Source: Bacteroidetes bacterium UBA2322 (lineage in GTDB: Bacteria; Bacteroidota; Bacteroidia; Chitinophagales; UBA2359). Taken from it: a DNA stretch of 33,910 nt. Positions 14,502 to 24,004 of this stretch are shown piece after piece (position 1 is the first letter of the stretch; each line of letters begins with the position of its first letter). The notes under the pieces are model-generated. The model had not been told where the DNA came from. It worked only from the letters and a program-made list of their open reading frames with translations, and searched no databases. The position numbers and the translations under genes were made by a program. Location of the stretch: assembly GCA_002345145.1 (NCBI GenBank), contig DDVC01000087.1, forward strand, positions 3,453 through 37,362, given 5' to 3'.

Positions 14502-15749
14502 ATGATAAAAGAACTACACCTCAAAAATTGGAAAAGTTTCCTTTATGGTCAATTATACATTGACCCGCTCACCATATTGATAGGCGCTAATGCCAGTGGC
14601 AAGTCAAATATATTAGATGCTTTACTTTTTTTGCAAAAAATTACCACCGGCAAAGAACTAAACGCCGCTATGGGAGGTGATTTGGACAGTAAAGGCATAC
14701 GCGGCGGGCATGAATGGGCAATAACCTATGGTTTTTCGGAAACGGAAATAACGGCGCTTATACAATCTGATACCGATGAACATATAGACTACCGCTATAA
14801 CATTGTAATCGGGTTGGTAGAAGACGGAAAAATAGAGATGAAATCGGAATCGCTTACCCGAATTACCGAATCGGCACGCGGAGAAAGAAAAACCGATAAG
14901 AGAATGTTTTATACTGGCGACTACGACCTAAACCAACCGGCAATAATTACTTATTTTCATACCAGCACACAAGGACGCGATAAACGAGTAGATTTGCGAA
15001 GAGCATACAGCGTTTTGAGCCAAAGCAAATTGCTGCCTTTGCTAAAAGAAGTTCAACAAAGTATAGAAGAAACAATACGTCAATTATCCCGAATTTTTGT
15101 TCTTGACCCCATTCCGGCAAATATGCGCGGTTATACCAAGTTTTCAGACCGCTTGCTGCCCGATGCTTCTAATATGGCCGGCGTACTTGCTGCCTTAAAC
15201 AATGAAAGCAAACAGGAAATTGAAAATACCCTAACCCAATACCTGAAAAGATTACCGGAAAAAGAAATAAACCAAGTATGGGCAGAACCGGTTGGCTTGT
15301 TAAGAACCGATGCCATGCTGTATTGCAAAGAAAAATGGTTTGAACAAGACCAACTTATTGTTGATGCCGGAGGCATGTCGGACGGTACGTTAAGGTTTTT
15401 GGCTATTATGACTGCTATGCTCACCATGCCCCAGCATAGTTTGTTGGTAGTAGAAGAAATAGATAATGGTTTTCACCCCTCGCGGGCAAAACTTTTAGTG
15501 CAGTTTTTAAAAGAGGAAGGCAACAGGCGCAGTATTGATGTGTTGTGTACTACACATAACCCTGCTTTTTTAGATGCACTGGGCAATGAAATGATTCCGG
15601 TTATTTCAGTAGTGTATCGGAACAAACAAACGGGCGCAAGCCAAATAAAACTGCTTGAAGATATTGCCCAACTGCCCAAACTAATGTCGCGCGGAACTGT
15701 GGGCAACTTAACCACATCGGGTATTTTAGAAGAAGTGCTTGGTCTTTAA
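14502..15749 (+). CDS. AAA family ATPase (AAA_21/ABC-type, SMC/RecF-like fold)
   Basis: This 415-residue ATPase belongs to the stand-alone ABC/SMC-like type common in defence loci. It begins with the typical LHLKNWKSFLYG strand. Walker A GANASGKS is at 28-35. A middle region of about 200 residues has no clear motif. The signature-like GGMSDGTLRFLAI lies near 290-302, Walker B LLVVEEID at 314-321 with glutamate for catalysis, and the histidine switch TTHNP at 350-354. It lacks a C-terminal TOPRIM domain, so it is not an OLD nuclease. The PIN gene starts 8 bases after its stop, a strong sign of a functional pair. It probably acts as a sensor or NTP-driven regulator of that partner. The function is inferred. 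Confidence 0.88.
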   Translation: MIKELHLKNWKSFLYGQLYIDPLTILIGANASGKSNILDALLFLQKITTGKELNAAMGGDLDSKGIRGGHEWAITYGFSETEITALIQSDTDEHIDYRYNIVIGLVEDGKIEMKSESLTRITESARGERKTDKRMFYTGDYDLNQPAIITYFHTSTQGRDKRVDLRRAYSVLSQSKLLPLLKEVQQSIEETIRQLSRIFVLDPIPANMRGYTKFSDRLLPDASNMAGVLAALNNESKQEIENTLTQYLKRLPEKEINQVWAEPVGLLRTDAMLYCKEKWFEQDQLIVDAGGMSDGTLRFLAIMTAMLTMPQHSLLVVEEIDNGFHPSRAKLLVQFLKEEGNRRSIDVLCTTHNPAFLDALGNEMIPVISVVYRNKQTGASQIKLLEDIAQLPKLMSRGTVGNLTTSGILEEVLGL

Positions 15750-15757
15750 GATAAACC

Positions 15758-16279
15758 ATGAAAAAAGTTGTCACTTTAGATACCAGCATGTTTTGTGTAT
15801 GGCTCCAAGTTCCAAATTACGAAACTTGCGGCACAACTGATGATGTTTGGGATTATGCAAGGGTAAACCAAAAAATAACTGAGGAAATACATAACCAATC
15901 TACTTTGGTGTTACCCTTAGCTGCCATTATAGAAACAGGCAACTTCATTAGCCATATAAGAGGAAATTTGCGGTATGAAAAAGCAAATAAGTTGTGTGAA
16001 ATTTTAATTAGTACTGTACACAAGCAAGAGCCTTGGGCTGCTTTTTCTGAACAGTCAGAACTGTGGAATGATGAAAATGTTTTAGAACTTGCCTACAACT
16101 GGGCATCATTGGCAGAACAAGGCATTTCTATTGCAGATACTGCCATTATTAAGGTAGCCCAGTATTATGCCGAATGGGGGTGTAGTGTAGAGATTTTAAC
16201 CGGCGATGAAGGACTGAGAGCCTACCAACCCACTCCACCCCAACAGCCACCTATTATTCCCCGAAGAAGGCAAAGATGA
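15758..16279 (+). CDS. PIN-like domain ribonuclease candidate, partner of the AAA ATPase
   Basis: This 173-residue protein has the layout of a PIN nuclease. Probable metal-binding acids are D8 (VVTLDTSMF), E59 (LAAIIETGN), D127 (ISIADTAIIKVA) and D150 (ILTGDEGLRAY), in the order and spacing of the family. PIN proteins cut RNA, and many are toxins. No VapB-like antitoxin gene is present; the preceding ATPase occupies that position instead. The tail after residue 158 is proline-rich and ends in basic residues (PRRRQR). The start is an ATG 8 bases after the ATPase stop, so the two are surely cotranscribed. Domain assignment rests on motif pattern and is fairly strong; the biological role is inference. 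Confidence 0.8.
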   Translation: MKKVVTLDTSMFCVWLQVPNYETCGTTDDVWDYARVNQKITEEIHNQSTLVLPLAAIIETGNFISHIRGNLRYEKANKLCEILISTVHKQEPWAAFSEQSELWNDENVLELAYNWASLAEQGISIADTAIIKVAQYYAEWGCSVEILTGDEGLRAYQPTPPQQPPIIPRRRQR

Positions 16280-16299
16280 AAATTGCCTGATACTGTTGT

Positions 16300-16336
16300 T
16301 TGGGGAAGAATTACAAACAAGTAATCACTCCCCCAA
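16300..16336. terminator. possible hairpin between convergent genes
   Basis: TTGGGG (16300-16305) pairs with CCCCAA (16331-16336), and inside it ATTAC can pair with GTAAT. It lies between the PIN gene and the end of the giant exported protein gene. A T-run is missing, so this is only a candidate transcription barrier. Confidence 0.35.
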
Positions 16337-16428
16337 GCAACGTCACAGCACGCAAAAGCCATTGCTACCAGATGCGTTATTACTTTAAAAACAAGTAGCT
16401 AAATGAACAAAGAATTATTTTAGCGGGG

Positions 16429-19400
16429 TTAATTACCACCGCCGTCTCCTTCTTTATTATCGGGGTTACTGCCGCCGTCTTGGTTATTATCGGGAGCGGG
16501 TGTATCGGGGTTAGGGGTTTCCGGTGCCGGAGCATCGGGAGCCGGTGGCGGAGGCGTTTCAACCGGAATGGCTTCGCCTCGGCGGGTATAAACAAAAACG
16601 TTGCGGCGTTCCATTGGGGCAATGGTGTATTGGTAAACCTCGCCGGTAGCTTTGTTTTCTTTTACCCGTTTTTTGTCTTTGGCGGCAAGGATGGCATCGT
16701 TAAAAACGGGGTCGGAACTGAGGGCTTGTAAAATGCCTTTTTTGTAGTGAAAGAAATACCACTTGTAGTTTTTGTTTTCGTCTTGGGCGGTTTCAAAGTA
16801 AAGGTTTACGTAGTTACCGCTTTGTCGGAGCCCAATTTCTATCCAGCCGTCAACCATACGGTTTACGTACTTATCGCCGGCAAAACTTAACCCCAATTTA
16901 CCATTGCTGATGAAAGTGCGGCTTATTGTATCAAAAGTCATTTGCACATTGGCAAGCAGCAGTTTGTGGTCTAATCCTTTTTTGCGCTCTGATAGGTAGC
17001 CGTAGGTACTCATCATTCGTTTAAGGTCGCTGAGGTCTTTTTTGTCAACCATTGCTACGGCGGCGTTGTAAAAATTTTCTTTGGAGTAGTCCACTTCGGG
17101 TGCGCCGGAGTTGTAGTAACGTATAGCATCGCCCATGTTGGTAAACAAAAGGTCATCAAAATAGAAGTCAAAACCTATGAGTAGGTCTTTAAAATCAAAT
17201 CCGGTAGCGCCTACTTTGTGGTTGCAAATACCGGCTACGTCAAGTCGGGTCATACCCCAATCTTTCCCAAAATCGTACTTGCCTTCGGCGGTTACTTCGC
17301 CGGTGTTGTCTTTTAGGGTAAAGATGTTTCCTTGCGATTCTTTACCACTGAGGCGGTTTTTATCAGCTACGCGGAAGATGTTTTTATCGGCGTTGTATTC
17401 CAATTCGCCGCCGGCACGGAAAAGGTAGGGGTCGAGCGAGGTGCGTTTTTTGGTGAGGAAGGTGGGGTAAAGGTCTAACAGTTCCATGTCTTGCAAAATG
17501 CCAAAGGTAAGACTGTCTTTAAACTCGCCTATGGGTGCGCTTACGTCTATACTTATGCTATCGGGGTTAATTACATCGCGAAAGTTGAACCATTGTGATA
17601 AGATGGCTTTGGTTTTCAGTTCTATTTTGGCAAATCCGTCAAAAACAAGGAAAGGCTCGCGCGAGTCGAGGATAGCGCTACCTTTGTAGCTGATGTTGGG
17701 GCTAATTTTAAACTCGGTATTTTCGGGTATATTGGTGGTTCCGTAGGTATAAAAGCGTTTAGGGTCTTTTTCATCGGCTTGGGTTACAATTTTTTCAAAA
17801 AACAGGTCTTGGCGTTTAAGCCCTTTACCTCGGTAGCGGTATTCTCCGTTGGCATCCATTTCGTTACGCCCTTTAATTTTAACGGTAGCCTTGTAGAGTT
17901 TGTGGTATTCATTGGTACTATCTGCAACAATAAGGGCGTTTTCGAGGGTGCGTATATTGGCATCGGGTTCTATAAACACTTGGGTATCGGGCGGTCTTAT
18001 GCGGGCATCGCCTATTTCTATGTAGGCTATACCATCGGCTTTAACGGTGTTGTCTGCCAAATTTACCACGCCGCCAGATGCCTGAAATCGCAAGCCGTCT
18101 TGTTTGGGGTCGGTAGATTCAAAGTAGCTCAATTTTGGGTCTTCGGGCATACGCAGGTTTACGAGTTTATCCTTCATTAGCCAGTAAAACTCTTTGGCAT
18201 TAGTTTTAAAGCGGTTAAATGGCAGGTCAATAGGTATGCTGTTGCCGTTTGCCAAAAACTCGCCAAGATACTGGTCCATATCTACTCGTGCTTTTACGTT
18301 GTAGGAGTTGAACGACACGCGGGCGGCATCTTTGTTTTTGATTTGCACATCGGCAGAATCAGATTTAAAAGTACCCGATGTAAACGCAAAAGCATCGGCG
18401 CGCATGGCGGCATCGGGCCAGTTGATGGTACCTTTACCGCGCAAGCCTAAATCGGTAACCAGTAAGCTGCCTTTAAGGGTTACTTTGTCTTCAAACATGC
18501 TAAAAGGGGTGGTGGTCATGTAAACGTACATACCTTGTTCGTTTGGTCGCCAGCGCACGTTTACCTTGCCATTGTGGGCGCTTGGAAACTCGGCTGCGCC
18601 TACTTTTTTGCGCACCATATAAAAAGAATCGGCAGCAGCCATCATGCTATCGGGAAGGAAAATAAAGTTTTCTGACAAAAGCGTGCTACTTAGGTATTCT
18701 ACTCTTCCGTTGCCTATTAAGCCTTTGTTACTCATATCTAAGGTGCCAAAAAACTTGCCTCGTTTGTAAGTGAGCATACCACCTGCGTCGGTTTTATTTA
18801 CAAAACCGAGCGAGTTATCGGGTTGGAGCGAGGTAGTTTGTTTAAAAGGCGGAAAAATATCGCCGGTAATCATAGTGCCGGGAAAGGTGAGTAAATCGGG
18901 CGTAATTTCGTCTAAGTCAGTAAATTTAAAGGGGTCTAATTTGAAGTGGAAGATATCGCGTTTGTAAGCGCCGTTGTAAAGGCTTTTGTCGTCATAATAT
19001 AAATAGGAGTTGCCTTTACTTTCGAAGCGGGGGTATGAAGGATACTTTTTTAAGCCCGATTTATTGTTGGCTTCGTCTATAAAAAGAGTGCCCGAAACCG
19101 AACGAATGAGCGTACTTACGGGAATGAGTTTATTTTTTTCTTTATCGTTATCTTCGAGGATGTAAATTTTCATTTGGTCAACCGAATCAAGGTTGATAAG
19201 GAAGGGGTTGTAGTCAAAATCAAAATCTTTACCTGCAAAGTCCACGCTACCGGCAATAATGGTTCCGTCCATTCTCATATTTCGGTCTTTGTGAACGCGG
19301 AGGAATCCGTTTTGGGGAAAGAGTTTTACCTGCTGCGAGTCGCTAAGGGTAACTTGATTAACGCCGGTAATGAGTAGTTCTTTAGAGTCGAGGTCTAATT

Positions 19401-21060
19401 GGGCATTTTCTTTTGAACCTTTGCTCACTACCAAAATACGGTCGTAGTCAATTTCTTTTTTGCGGGCGCGGATATAGTTATCGGTTTTATCTCTGATGGT
19501 AATCATATCGGTATCGGGGTCATAATAAATAAACCCGTCTGCCACTAAGTCAAAAATTACGCCGTAAACGGTTTGTGCGGTATAACTTGGGTTTAGGAAT
19601 TTGGCAAAATCATTGGCAGAAACGGTAAACTGACCGCCGTTTGAAAAGGCATATAATCCGGCTACGGGGTCAATATCGGTAACTTTTCGGTAGTTTTGGA
19701 GGCGTTGGGGTTCATAGAGGTTAAACGATTCAAAGATTACGGGTATATCTTTGAGTTGAGTAACCATTTGCATATCTACAACGGGCTTGTTAATTTTCCA
19801 GAAAATGGCATCAAGGTTGGCTTCCATGTGGTGGTACGATGACATAAAGGCAATTTTTGAACTTGCTTTACCATCACGCACTAACCTCAGCTCTGGTTCG
19901 CCACTCATAAGATAGCGCAAATTTAGCTGGGGGTGATAGATAGAATCGGCGGCAAAATAAAGCGAAACGGCAGCCTTAGTAGCCACTACTTCTTTACCCT
20001 CTTTTAGCCCAAAAAAGGTGGATTTGGCGCTTAGTACTTCTTTTTTTGTATCTTTGGAATAAAAGGAAAGAACGGCGCGCTGCCCTTCGGTGCCGTAACC
20101 TACCACTTGGGTGCCACTCATACCAAATCCGCCTCTAAACTCGGTTTGTGGGGCAAAATTTTTCATTACGATGTCTAATTCGTAGGAGGTAAATTTAGGG
20201 TAGATGTACTCGCCGTTTACCTTGCCCCAAATCATGTCTTCCAACACCCCTTTAAGTGGTCGGTTAAAGTATTTTTTATTGTATAGCGTAGCGTTTTCTA
20301 CTTTGTACTCTGTTTTTTGCAAATCGATAGCATAACCGGCAATTTCGCAATACACCTCATTGGGGTCGAAACCGGCGCGCTCCCATGTTACCCTGCCCGA
20401 TTTTCCTTCCCACTTGTTTTGGAGGGGGAAATACTCACCCTTAGTATTGATGATATACATGGTATCTTTGGCAGTAGAACAAAGTAAACTTGCCTCTTCA
20501 AAACTAACGGTTGGGGTTTGGTTTTGGTAGTTAAACCGGTAATCGGCGGTTTGTATTTGCCATTTTTTACCCGATGTTTTGTCGAGCAGGTCTTCTTTAA
20601 AGAAGTTATCGGAAAAGGCAATAAATGCGAGCCAGTCATTGTATTGTGCTTTTTCGGCTTTCAGGAGCAGGTCTTTAACTATATTGTGCCAATCGGTAAA
20701 TTTACCGTTTTTGGCGGTAGCCATCATGCTGTTGAGCGCTTTCAGATAGTTGTTGTAATGAGGAGTAACGCGCATTTTTCTGTCCGACATCAGATTGCAC
20801 AGGGCAATTACCTCTTGCAAATCGGAAGTGGCAAGTTTACCTGCCTTAGCGCCGGCTACAAAAGTTTCTACCGTAGTTTGGGTATCGGAGCTTTTCAGTT
20901 TCCCAAACATTTCGGCAAGTTGGGTAAAAAATGTGTTGGGGTCGGCGCTAAAATCGCCCGGAACGGCATAAAAATGTCGGTTTGCCCAACTAAGCGTAGC
21001 GTTACCTGCCGCAAGGGCCGCAGTAATGAACAATGCAAGTAGAATTGTTTTTTTCATCAT
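16429..21060 (-). CDS. Very large exported protein (1543 residues), function unknown
   Basis: I do not recognise a named family. A signal peptide is clear (KKTILLALFITAALAAG, cleavage perhaps near residue 26), so the protein is exported. Residues about 30-170 look helical. The rest, to about 1480, is rich in alternating polar/hydrophobic strands with recurring words such as YFAADSIYHPQL, GNGRVEYLSSTLLSENFIF and ANGEYRYRGKGL. These resemble repeated beta-solenoid or OstA/LptD-like layers that deposit short strands. No membrane segment follows the signal. The tail after about 1495 is Pro/Ala-rich (PPPPAPDAPAPETP) and then Asn/Gly/Asp-rich, a likely disordered end. The start is one of two adjacent ATG codons. 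A surface or periplasm-spanning envelope role is inference. Confidence 0.85.
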   Translation of the reverse strand: MMKKTILLALFITAALAAGNATLSWANRHFYAVPGDFSADPNTFFTQLAEMFGKLKSSDTQTTVETFVAGAKAGKLATSDLQEVIALCNLMSDRKMRVTPHYNNYLKALNSMMATAKNGKFTDWHNIVKDLLLKAEKAQYNDWLAFIAFSDNFFKEDLLDKTSGKKWQIQTADYRFNYQNQTPTVSFEEASLLCSTAKDTMYIINTKGEYFPLQNKWEGKSGRVTWERAGFDPNEVYCEIAGYAIDLQKTEYKVENATLYNKKYFNRPLKGVLEDMIWGKVNGEYIYPKFTSYELDIVMKNFAPQTEFRGGFGMSGTQVVGYGTEGQRAVLSFYSKDTKKEVLSAKSTFFGLKEGKEVVATKAAVSLYFAADSIYHPQLNLRYLMSGEPELRLVRDGKASSKIAFMSSYHHMEANLDAIFWKINKPVVDMQMVTQLKDIPVIFESFNLYEPQRLQNYRKVTDIDPVAGLYAFSNGGQFTVSANDFAKFLNPSYTAQTVYGVIFDLVADGFIYYDPDTDMITIRDKTDNYIRARKKEIDYDRILVVSKGSKENAQLDLDSKELLITGVNQVTLSDSQQVKLFPQNGFLRVHKDRNMRMDGTIIAGSVDFAGKDFDFDYNPFLINLDSVDQMKIYILEDNDKEKNKLIPVSTLIRSVSGTLFIDEANNKSGLKKYPSYPRFESKGNSYLYYDDKSLYNGAYKRDIFHFKLDPFKFTDLDEITPDLLTFPGTMITGDIFPPFKQTTSLQPDNSLGFVNKTDAGGMLTYKRGKFFGTLDMSNKGLIGNGRVEYLSSTLLSENFIFLPDSMMAAADSFYMVRKKVGAAEFPSAHNGKVNVRWRPNEQGMYVYMTTTPFSMFEDKVTLKGSLLVTDLGLRGKGTINWPDAAMRADAFAFTSGTFKSDSADVQIKNKDAARVSFNSYNVKARVDMDQYLGEFLANGNSIPIDLPFNRFKTNAKEFYWLMKDKLVNLRMPEDPKLSYFESTDPKQDGLRFQASGGVVNLADNTVKADGIAYIEIGDARIRPPDTQVFIEPDANIRTLENALIVADSTNEYHKLYKATVKIKGRNEMDANGEYRYRGKGLKRQDLFFEKIVTQADEKDPKRFYTYGTTNIPENTEFKISPNISYKGSAILDSREPFLVFDGFAKIELKTKAILSQWFNFRDVINPDSISIDVSAPIGEFKDSLTFGILQDMELLDLYPTFLTKKRTSLDPYLFRAGGELEYNADKNIFRVADKNRLSGKESQGNIFTLKDNTGEVTAEGKYDFGKDWGMTRLDVAGICNHKVGATGFDFKDLLIGFDFYFDDLLFTNMGDAIRYYNSGAPEVDYSKENFYNAAVAMVDKKDLSDLKRMMSTYGYLSERKKGLDHKLLLANVQMTFDTISRTFISNGKLGLSFAGDKYVNRMVDGWIEIGLRQSGNYVNLYFETAQDENKNYKWYFFHYKKGILQALSSDPVFNDAILAAKDKKRVKENKATGEVYQYTIAPMERRNVFVYTRRGEAIPVETPPPPAPDAPAPETPNPDTPAPDNNQDGGSNPDNKEGDGGGN

Positions 21061-21207
21061 AAGAATGGCGAATGGTCAATTTGCGAGTGAAAAAGGTAAA
21101 ACGTTAGGGGTAAAGCAAAAAGTATTTTACATCGGAGCGATTTATGCCGTTAAAAACCTAAAAATGCCGCCCCGTTTTATGCTGCCGGTTAGCGGCAAAA
21201 GCAGGTT

Positions 21208-22056
21208 TTAGGAAAGCATAGTATCCACTTTGGTCAGTTCTAAAATAGCCCAGTTGCCCCGTGTTTGGTAGTAAGTGGGCGCCAAGTTGTATGGCGAAGC
21301 TGCCAGTAAAATGGCGGCTTGGTCTTCAATTAAAATGCCGCTAAGGAGCAGTTTACCCATTGGCAAAAGCAATTGGGTAAGCGCTTGTATGGTTTCAACA
21401 ATAACATTTCGGTTTATGTTGGCTAAAATGAGGTGAAACAATTCGTGCGGCAGCAAAGCGGTATGGTCGCCCAATCGGATTTGCAGGTTGGGAGTTTGGT
21501 TTACCTGTGCATTTTCTATGGCACTATGGTATGCCCACTCATCGTTATCTATGGCAACTACGTGCGAAGCGCCTTTTTTAGCAGCCATGATAGCCAAAAT
21601 GCCGGTGCCGCAACCAAAATCGAACACCGCTTTGCCCGATACCTCTAACTGCAACAACCTGTGGAGCATGAGCCAAGTGGTTTCGTGATGCCCGGTGCCA
21701 AAAGCCATTTTGGGCTCAATGGTAATAACAAACGGTAAAGTGGGGTCTATTGGGTGAAACGGGGCGCGTACTAGTATTTGGTCATCAACAGTAATGGGTT
21801 CAAAGTTTTTTTCCCATTCTTCGTTCCAGTTTTTTTCTTCTAAGGGGGTAACCGATAACAAGGTTATGCCCAACCGGTCAAGTTGGTTGGTTAATTCGGT
21901 TAAGGCATCGGGGTCATATTTAGCCGTTTCTATGTATGCTTTTACGGAATTGGCTGTTTCTTCAAACGAATCAAAATCTATTTCGGCAAGCAGGGCTATG
22001 GCTAATTCAGCCAAATGGGAGTTTGCAACAGAAAATTCGGCAATAAGGTAGGGCAT
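21208..22056 (-). CDS. prmA: Ribosomal protein L11 methyltransferase
   Basis: PrmA methylates lysines and the N-terminus of ribosomal protein L11 using SAM. With the ATG at 22056 the product is 282 residues. A TTG four codons upstream (22068) is possible but adds nothing conserved. The N-terminal domain is followed by NWNEEWEKNFEPI, then KMAFGTGHHETT near 116-127, the SAM-binding motif FDFGCGTGILAIMAA near 145-159, and the substrate loop LILANINRNVI. It is somewhat shorter than the proteobacterial protein, as is usual in Bacteroidota. It lies 109 bases after a lipoprotein gene on the same strand and 147 bases before the giant exported protein gene. Confidence 0.95.
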   Translation of the reverse strand: MPYLIAEFSVANSHLAELAIALLAEIDFDSFEETANSVKAYIETAKYDPDALTELTNQLDRLGITLLSVTPLEEKNWNEEWEKNFEPITVDDQILVRAPFHPIDPTLPFVITIEPKMAFGTGHHETTWLMLHRLLQLEVSGKAVFDFGCGTGILAIMAAKKGASHVVAIDNDEWAYHSAIENAQVNQTPNLQIRLGDHTALLPHELFHLILANINRNVIVETIQALTQLLLPMGKLLLSGILIEDQAAILLAASPYNLAPTYYQTRGNWAILELTKVDTMLS

Positions 22057-22165
22057 GGCAACTGACAAAAACGGGGTTTTGGTAACAGTGCGCTAAGGTA
22101 GGGTAAAAAACGGTAATTGCCAATAAAAGATAAAGGAGGGCAGGGGGTTTTGGCAGGTTAGGTAG

Positions 22166-23134
22166 TTACTCTTGCGGTGTCTTGGGAAAATTGACATCTT
22201 GGCATATGTTTTTTGCCTCCGATGTGCAGCCTAATTGTTCATAAGCCTTAGCCAGAACCGGATATAGGCCGGGTTGGTTTGGGTATAAATGCAGTGATTT
22301 TAGGGCATAGGTAACCGTACTATCGGGCTGCTGTAACAATTGGTGGGCAAAGGCAATAGCATAAGCGGGCTTAAACCAATGCGGAGCAAGGTCTTGTGCA
22401 TACCGGTAGTATTGCAGGGCGTTTGTAGGATAACCCATTTCGGCAAAAGTGTTACCTATATTAAACAGGGAAATAGCAGCCCATTGTTGTTGGTTAATGG
22501 GTGTAAAGAGCATTTTTGGGGGATAAAGCGCGGCATCATCGGGCAATTTATATTTTTTGAAGTATTCATCGGGCTCCACCATGCGGTTTTGGGTAGTTTC
22601 GTAATAAATTATGTAATCTGCGCCGTTCCATTTTACGGCTACATGAATAGGCATCACTACCGCCGTAATGGGTAAATTAAAATGTTGGGCTGCGGTAACA
22701 AATAAAATGCTGTTAATATCGCAATCAAACAGCCCGTAACGAAGGCACAAATACAAAGCGCTGTGATAACTTACCTGCTGGGAGCGCATTGCCTTTATTT
22801 GGTGGTTAATGGTTTCCAGTATTATTATCGCATCTTCTGCGGTGTAGTTGGTTTTTGGCAAAATTTCACCTTCCAATTGGGCAAGAAAAGTATCTAACAG
22901 GGCAAATTCGGTATCCTGCACCGGTAATCCCACCCATTTTTCTAATTGTAAGATATTGTAACCTTGTGGGCAGGTAGTGTCTATTATATCCCACAAGTTG
23001 GGCTGATACTGTGCAGTTTTTGCCGGCTGTTTGCAGGCTGCCCAAAATAATAACCCCGTTAAACCGATAGCCAGAAGATTAGACGAACTAAAACAAGACA
23101 TCATGTATGCCCGATAATTTTGCTTAGTTGGCAT
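22166..23134 (-). CDS. Lipoprotein with transglutaminase-like and TPR domains
   Basis: This 322-residue lipoprotein has a signal with lipobox WAAC and the modified cysteine at 34. The longer start at 23134 is preferred because it supplies the basic residues (K4, R8) needed in the signal, which the ATG codons at residues 11-12 would lose. Residues about 90-185 resemble the SirB1/transglutaminase-like fold: C138 in LFDCDINSILF, H164 in PIHVAVKW, and an acidic YYET. Two TPR-like repeats follow at about 216-310 (LFNIGNTFAEMGYPTNALQYYRYAQDLAP). Whether the putative catalytic triad is active is unknown. The start overlaps the end of mqnD by 11 bases, suggesting translational coupling. Confidence 0.8.
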   Translation of the reverse strand: MPTKQNYRAYMMSCFSSSNLLAIGLTGLLFWAACKQPAKTAQYQPNLWDIIDTTCPQGYNILQLEKWVGLPVQDTEFALLDTFLAQLEGEILPKTNYTAEDAIIILETINHQIKAMRSQQVSYHSALYLCLRYGLFDCDINSILFVTAAQHFNLPITAVVMPIHVAVKWNGADYIIYYETTQNRMVEPDEYFKKYKLPDDAALYPPKMLFTPINQQQWAAISLFNIGNTFAEMGYPTNALQYYRYAQDLAPHWFKPAYAIAFAHQLLQQPDSTVTYALKSLHLYPNQPGLYPVLAKAYEQLGCTSEAKNICQDVNFPKTPQE

Positions 23135-23966
23135 TTTCTACCAATACAGCGCCATCAAAAGGAGGTATCAGATGCAGTTGTTGAGCTTTTTGAAACAGGG
23201 TGTTAATTGCATCTTGCCCAATTTGCCCAAGCGAAACCGAAAAGTGATTTACATAAAGGTTTATATGTTGGCGCATTACCTCCTCGTGCATAGCTTGTGC
23301 ATAAAGGCGCACATAAGGCATAGCTTGGTTTGGGTTTGCAAAAGCGTACTCTACACTTTGTTTAACAAGGAGGTTTACCGCCTGTTTTACCTCAGCCGGC
23401 AGGGTGCGCTTAATGGCAATGCCCCCCAGCGGAATGGGTAAACCGGTAAGGGTTTCCCAGAACTCGCCCAAATCGGCAATTTTTACCAGTCCCCTACTTT
23501 GGTAGGTAAACCGGTTTTCATGTATAAGCAACCCTGCATCGGCAACGCCGCTCAAAACGGCATCTTCTATTTCGGAAAAAAGCAGGGTTATTTTGTTAGT
23601 TGCCTTTGGGTAAGCCAACCCGAGCAAAAAATTAGCCGTAGTATAAACACCCGGAATGGCAATTTTGGCACGGGTTATTTCATCGGGCAACAAATTTTTT
23701 CGGGCTATAAGCAGCGGTCCGCAGTTATTACCCAGCGCGCTGCCGGCATTGAGCAGTTGGTAATGGGGCAGTAAATGCCCTAAGGCATGGTAGCTGAGTT
23801 TGGTTATATGCAAATCATGGTTAAAAGCGCGGCGGTTTAGCTCTTCCACATCGGCAATAACGGGTTTAAACTGCAACCCGCCGGTATCAATTTTACCATT
23901 TACCAGCGCATCAAACAAAAAAGTATCGTTGGGGCAAGGCGAAAATCCAAGGGTAAGAACCGACAT
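23124..23966 (-). CDS. mqnD: 1,4-dihydroxy-6-naphthoate synthase (futalosine pathway)
   Basis: MqnD turns cyclic dehypoxanthine futalosine into 1,4-dihydroxy-6-naphthoate, a step in the alternative menaquinone pathway. The fold is that of a periplasmic binding protein but it acts in the cytoplasm. With the ATG at 23966 the product is 280 residues. The ATG at 23987 adds seven residues and is less likely because homologues begin just before LTLGFSPCPNDTF. Diagnostic words are GFSPCPNDTFLFDALV, DVEELNRRAF, ITKLSYHAL, GNNCGPLL and GLLIHENRFTY. Other mqn genes are not in the window. It lies between a LolC/E-like permease gene, 38 bases upstream, and the lipoprotein gene that overlaps its end. Confidence 0.95.
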   Translation of the reverse strand: MSVLTLGFSPCPNDTFLFDALVNGKIDTGGLQFKPVIADVEELNRRAFNHDLHITKLSYHALGHLLPHYQLLNAGSALGNNCGPLLIARKNLLPDEITRAKIAIPGVYTTANFLLGLAYPKATNKITLLFSEIEDAVLSGVADAGLLIHENRFTYQSRGLVKIADLGEFWETLTGLPIPLGGIAIKRTLPAEVKQAVNLLVKQSVEYAFANPNQAMPYVRLYAQAMHEEVMRQHINLYVNHFSVSLGQIGQDAINTLFQKAQQLHLIPPFDGAVLVENAN

Positions 23967-24004
23967 AATAGGGATGGGGTAAAACATGAGAACAAAAAAC
24001 TACA

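Noticed and set aside
20518..21042. 174-codon plus-strand ORF antisense to the giant exported protein
   Set aside because: It overlaps the signal peptide and helical start of an intact 1543-residue ORF and shows no own motif or start context.
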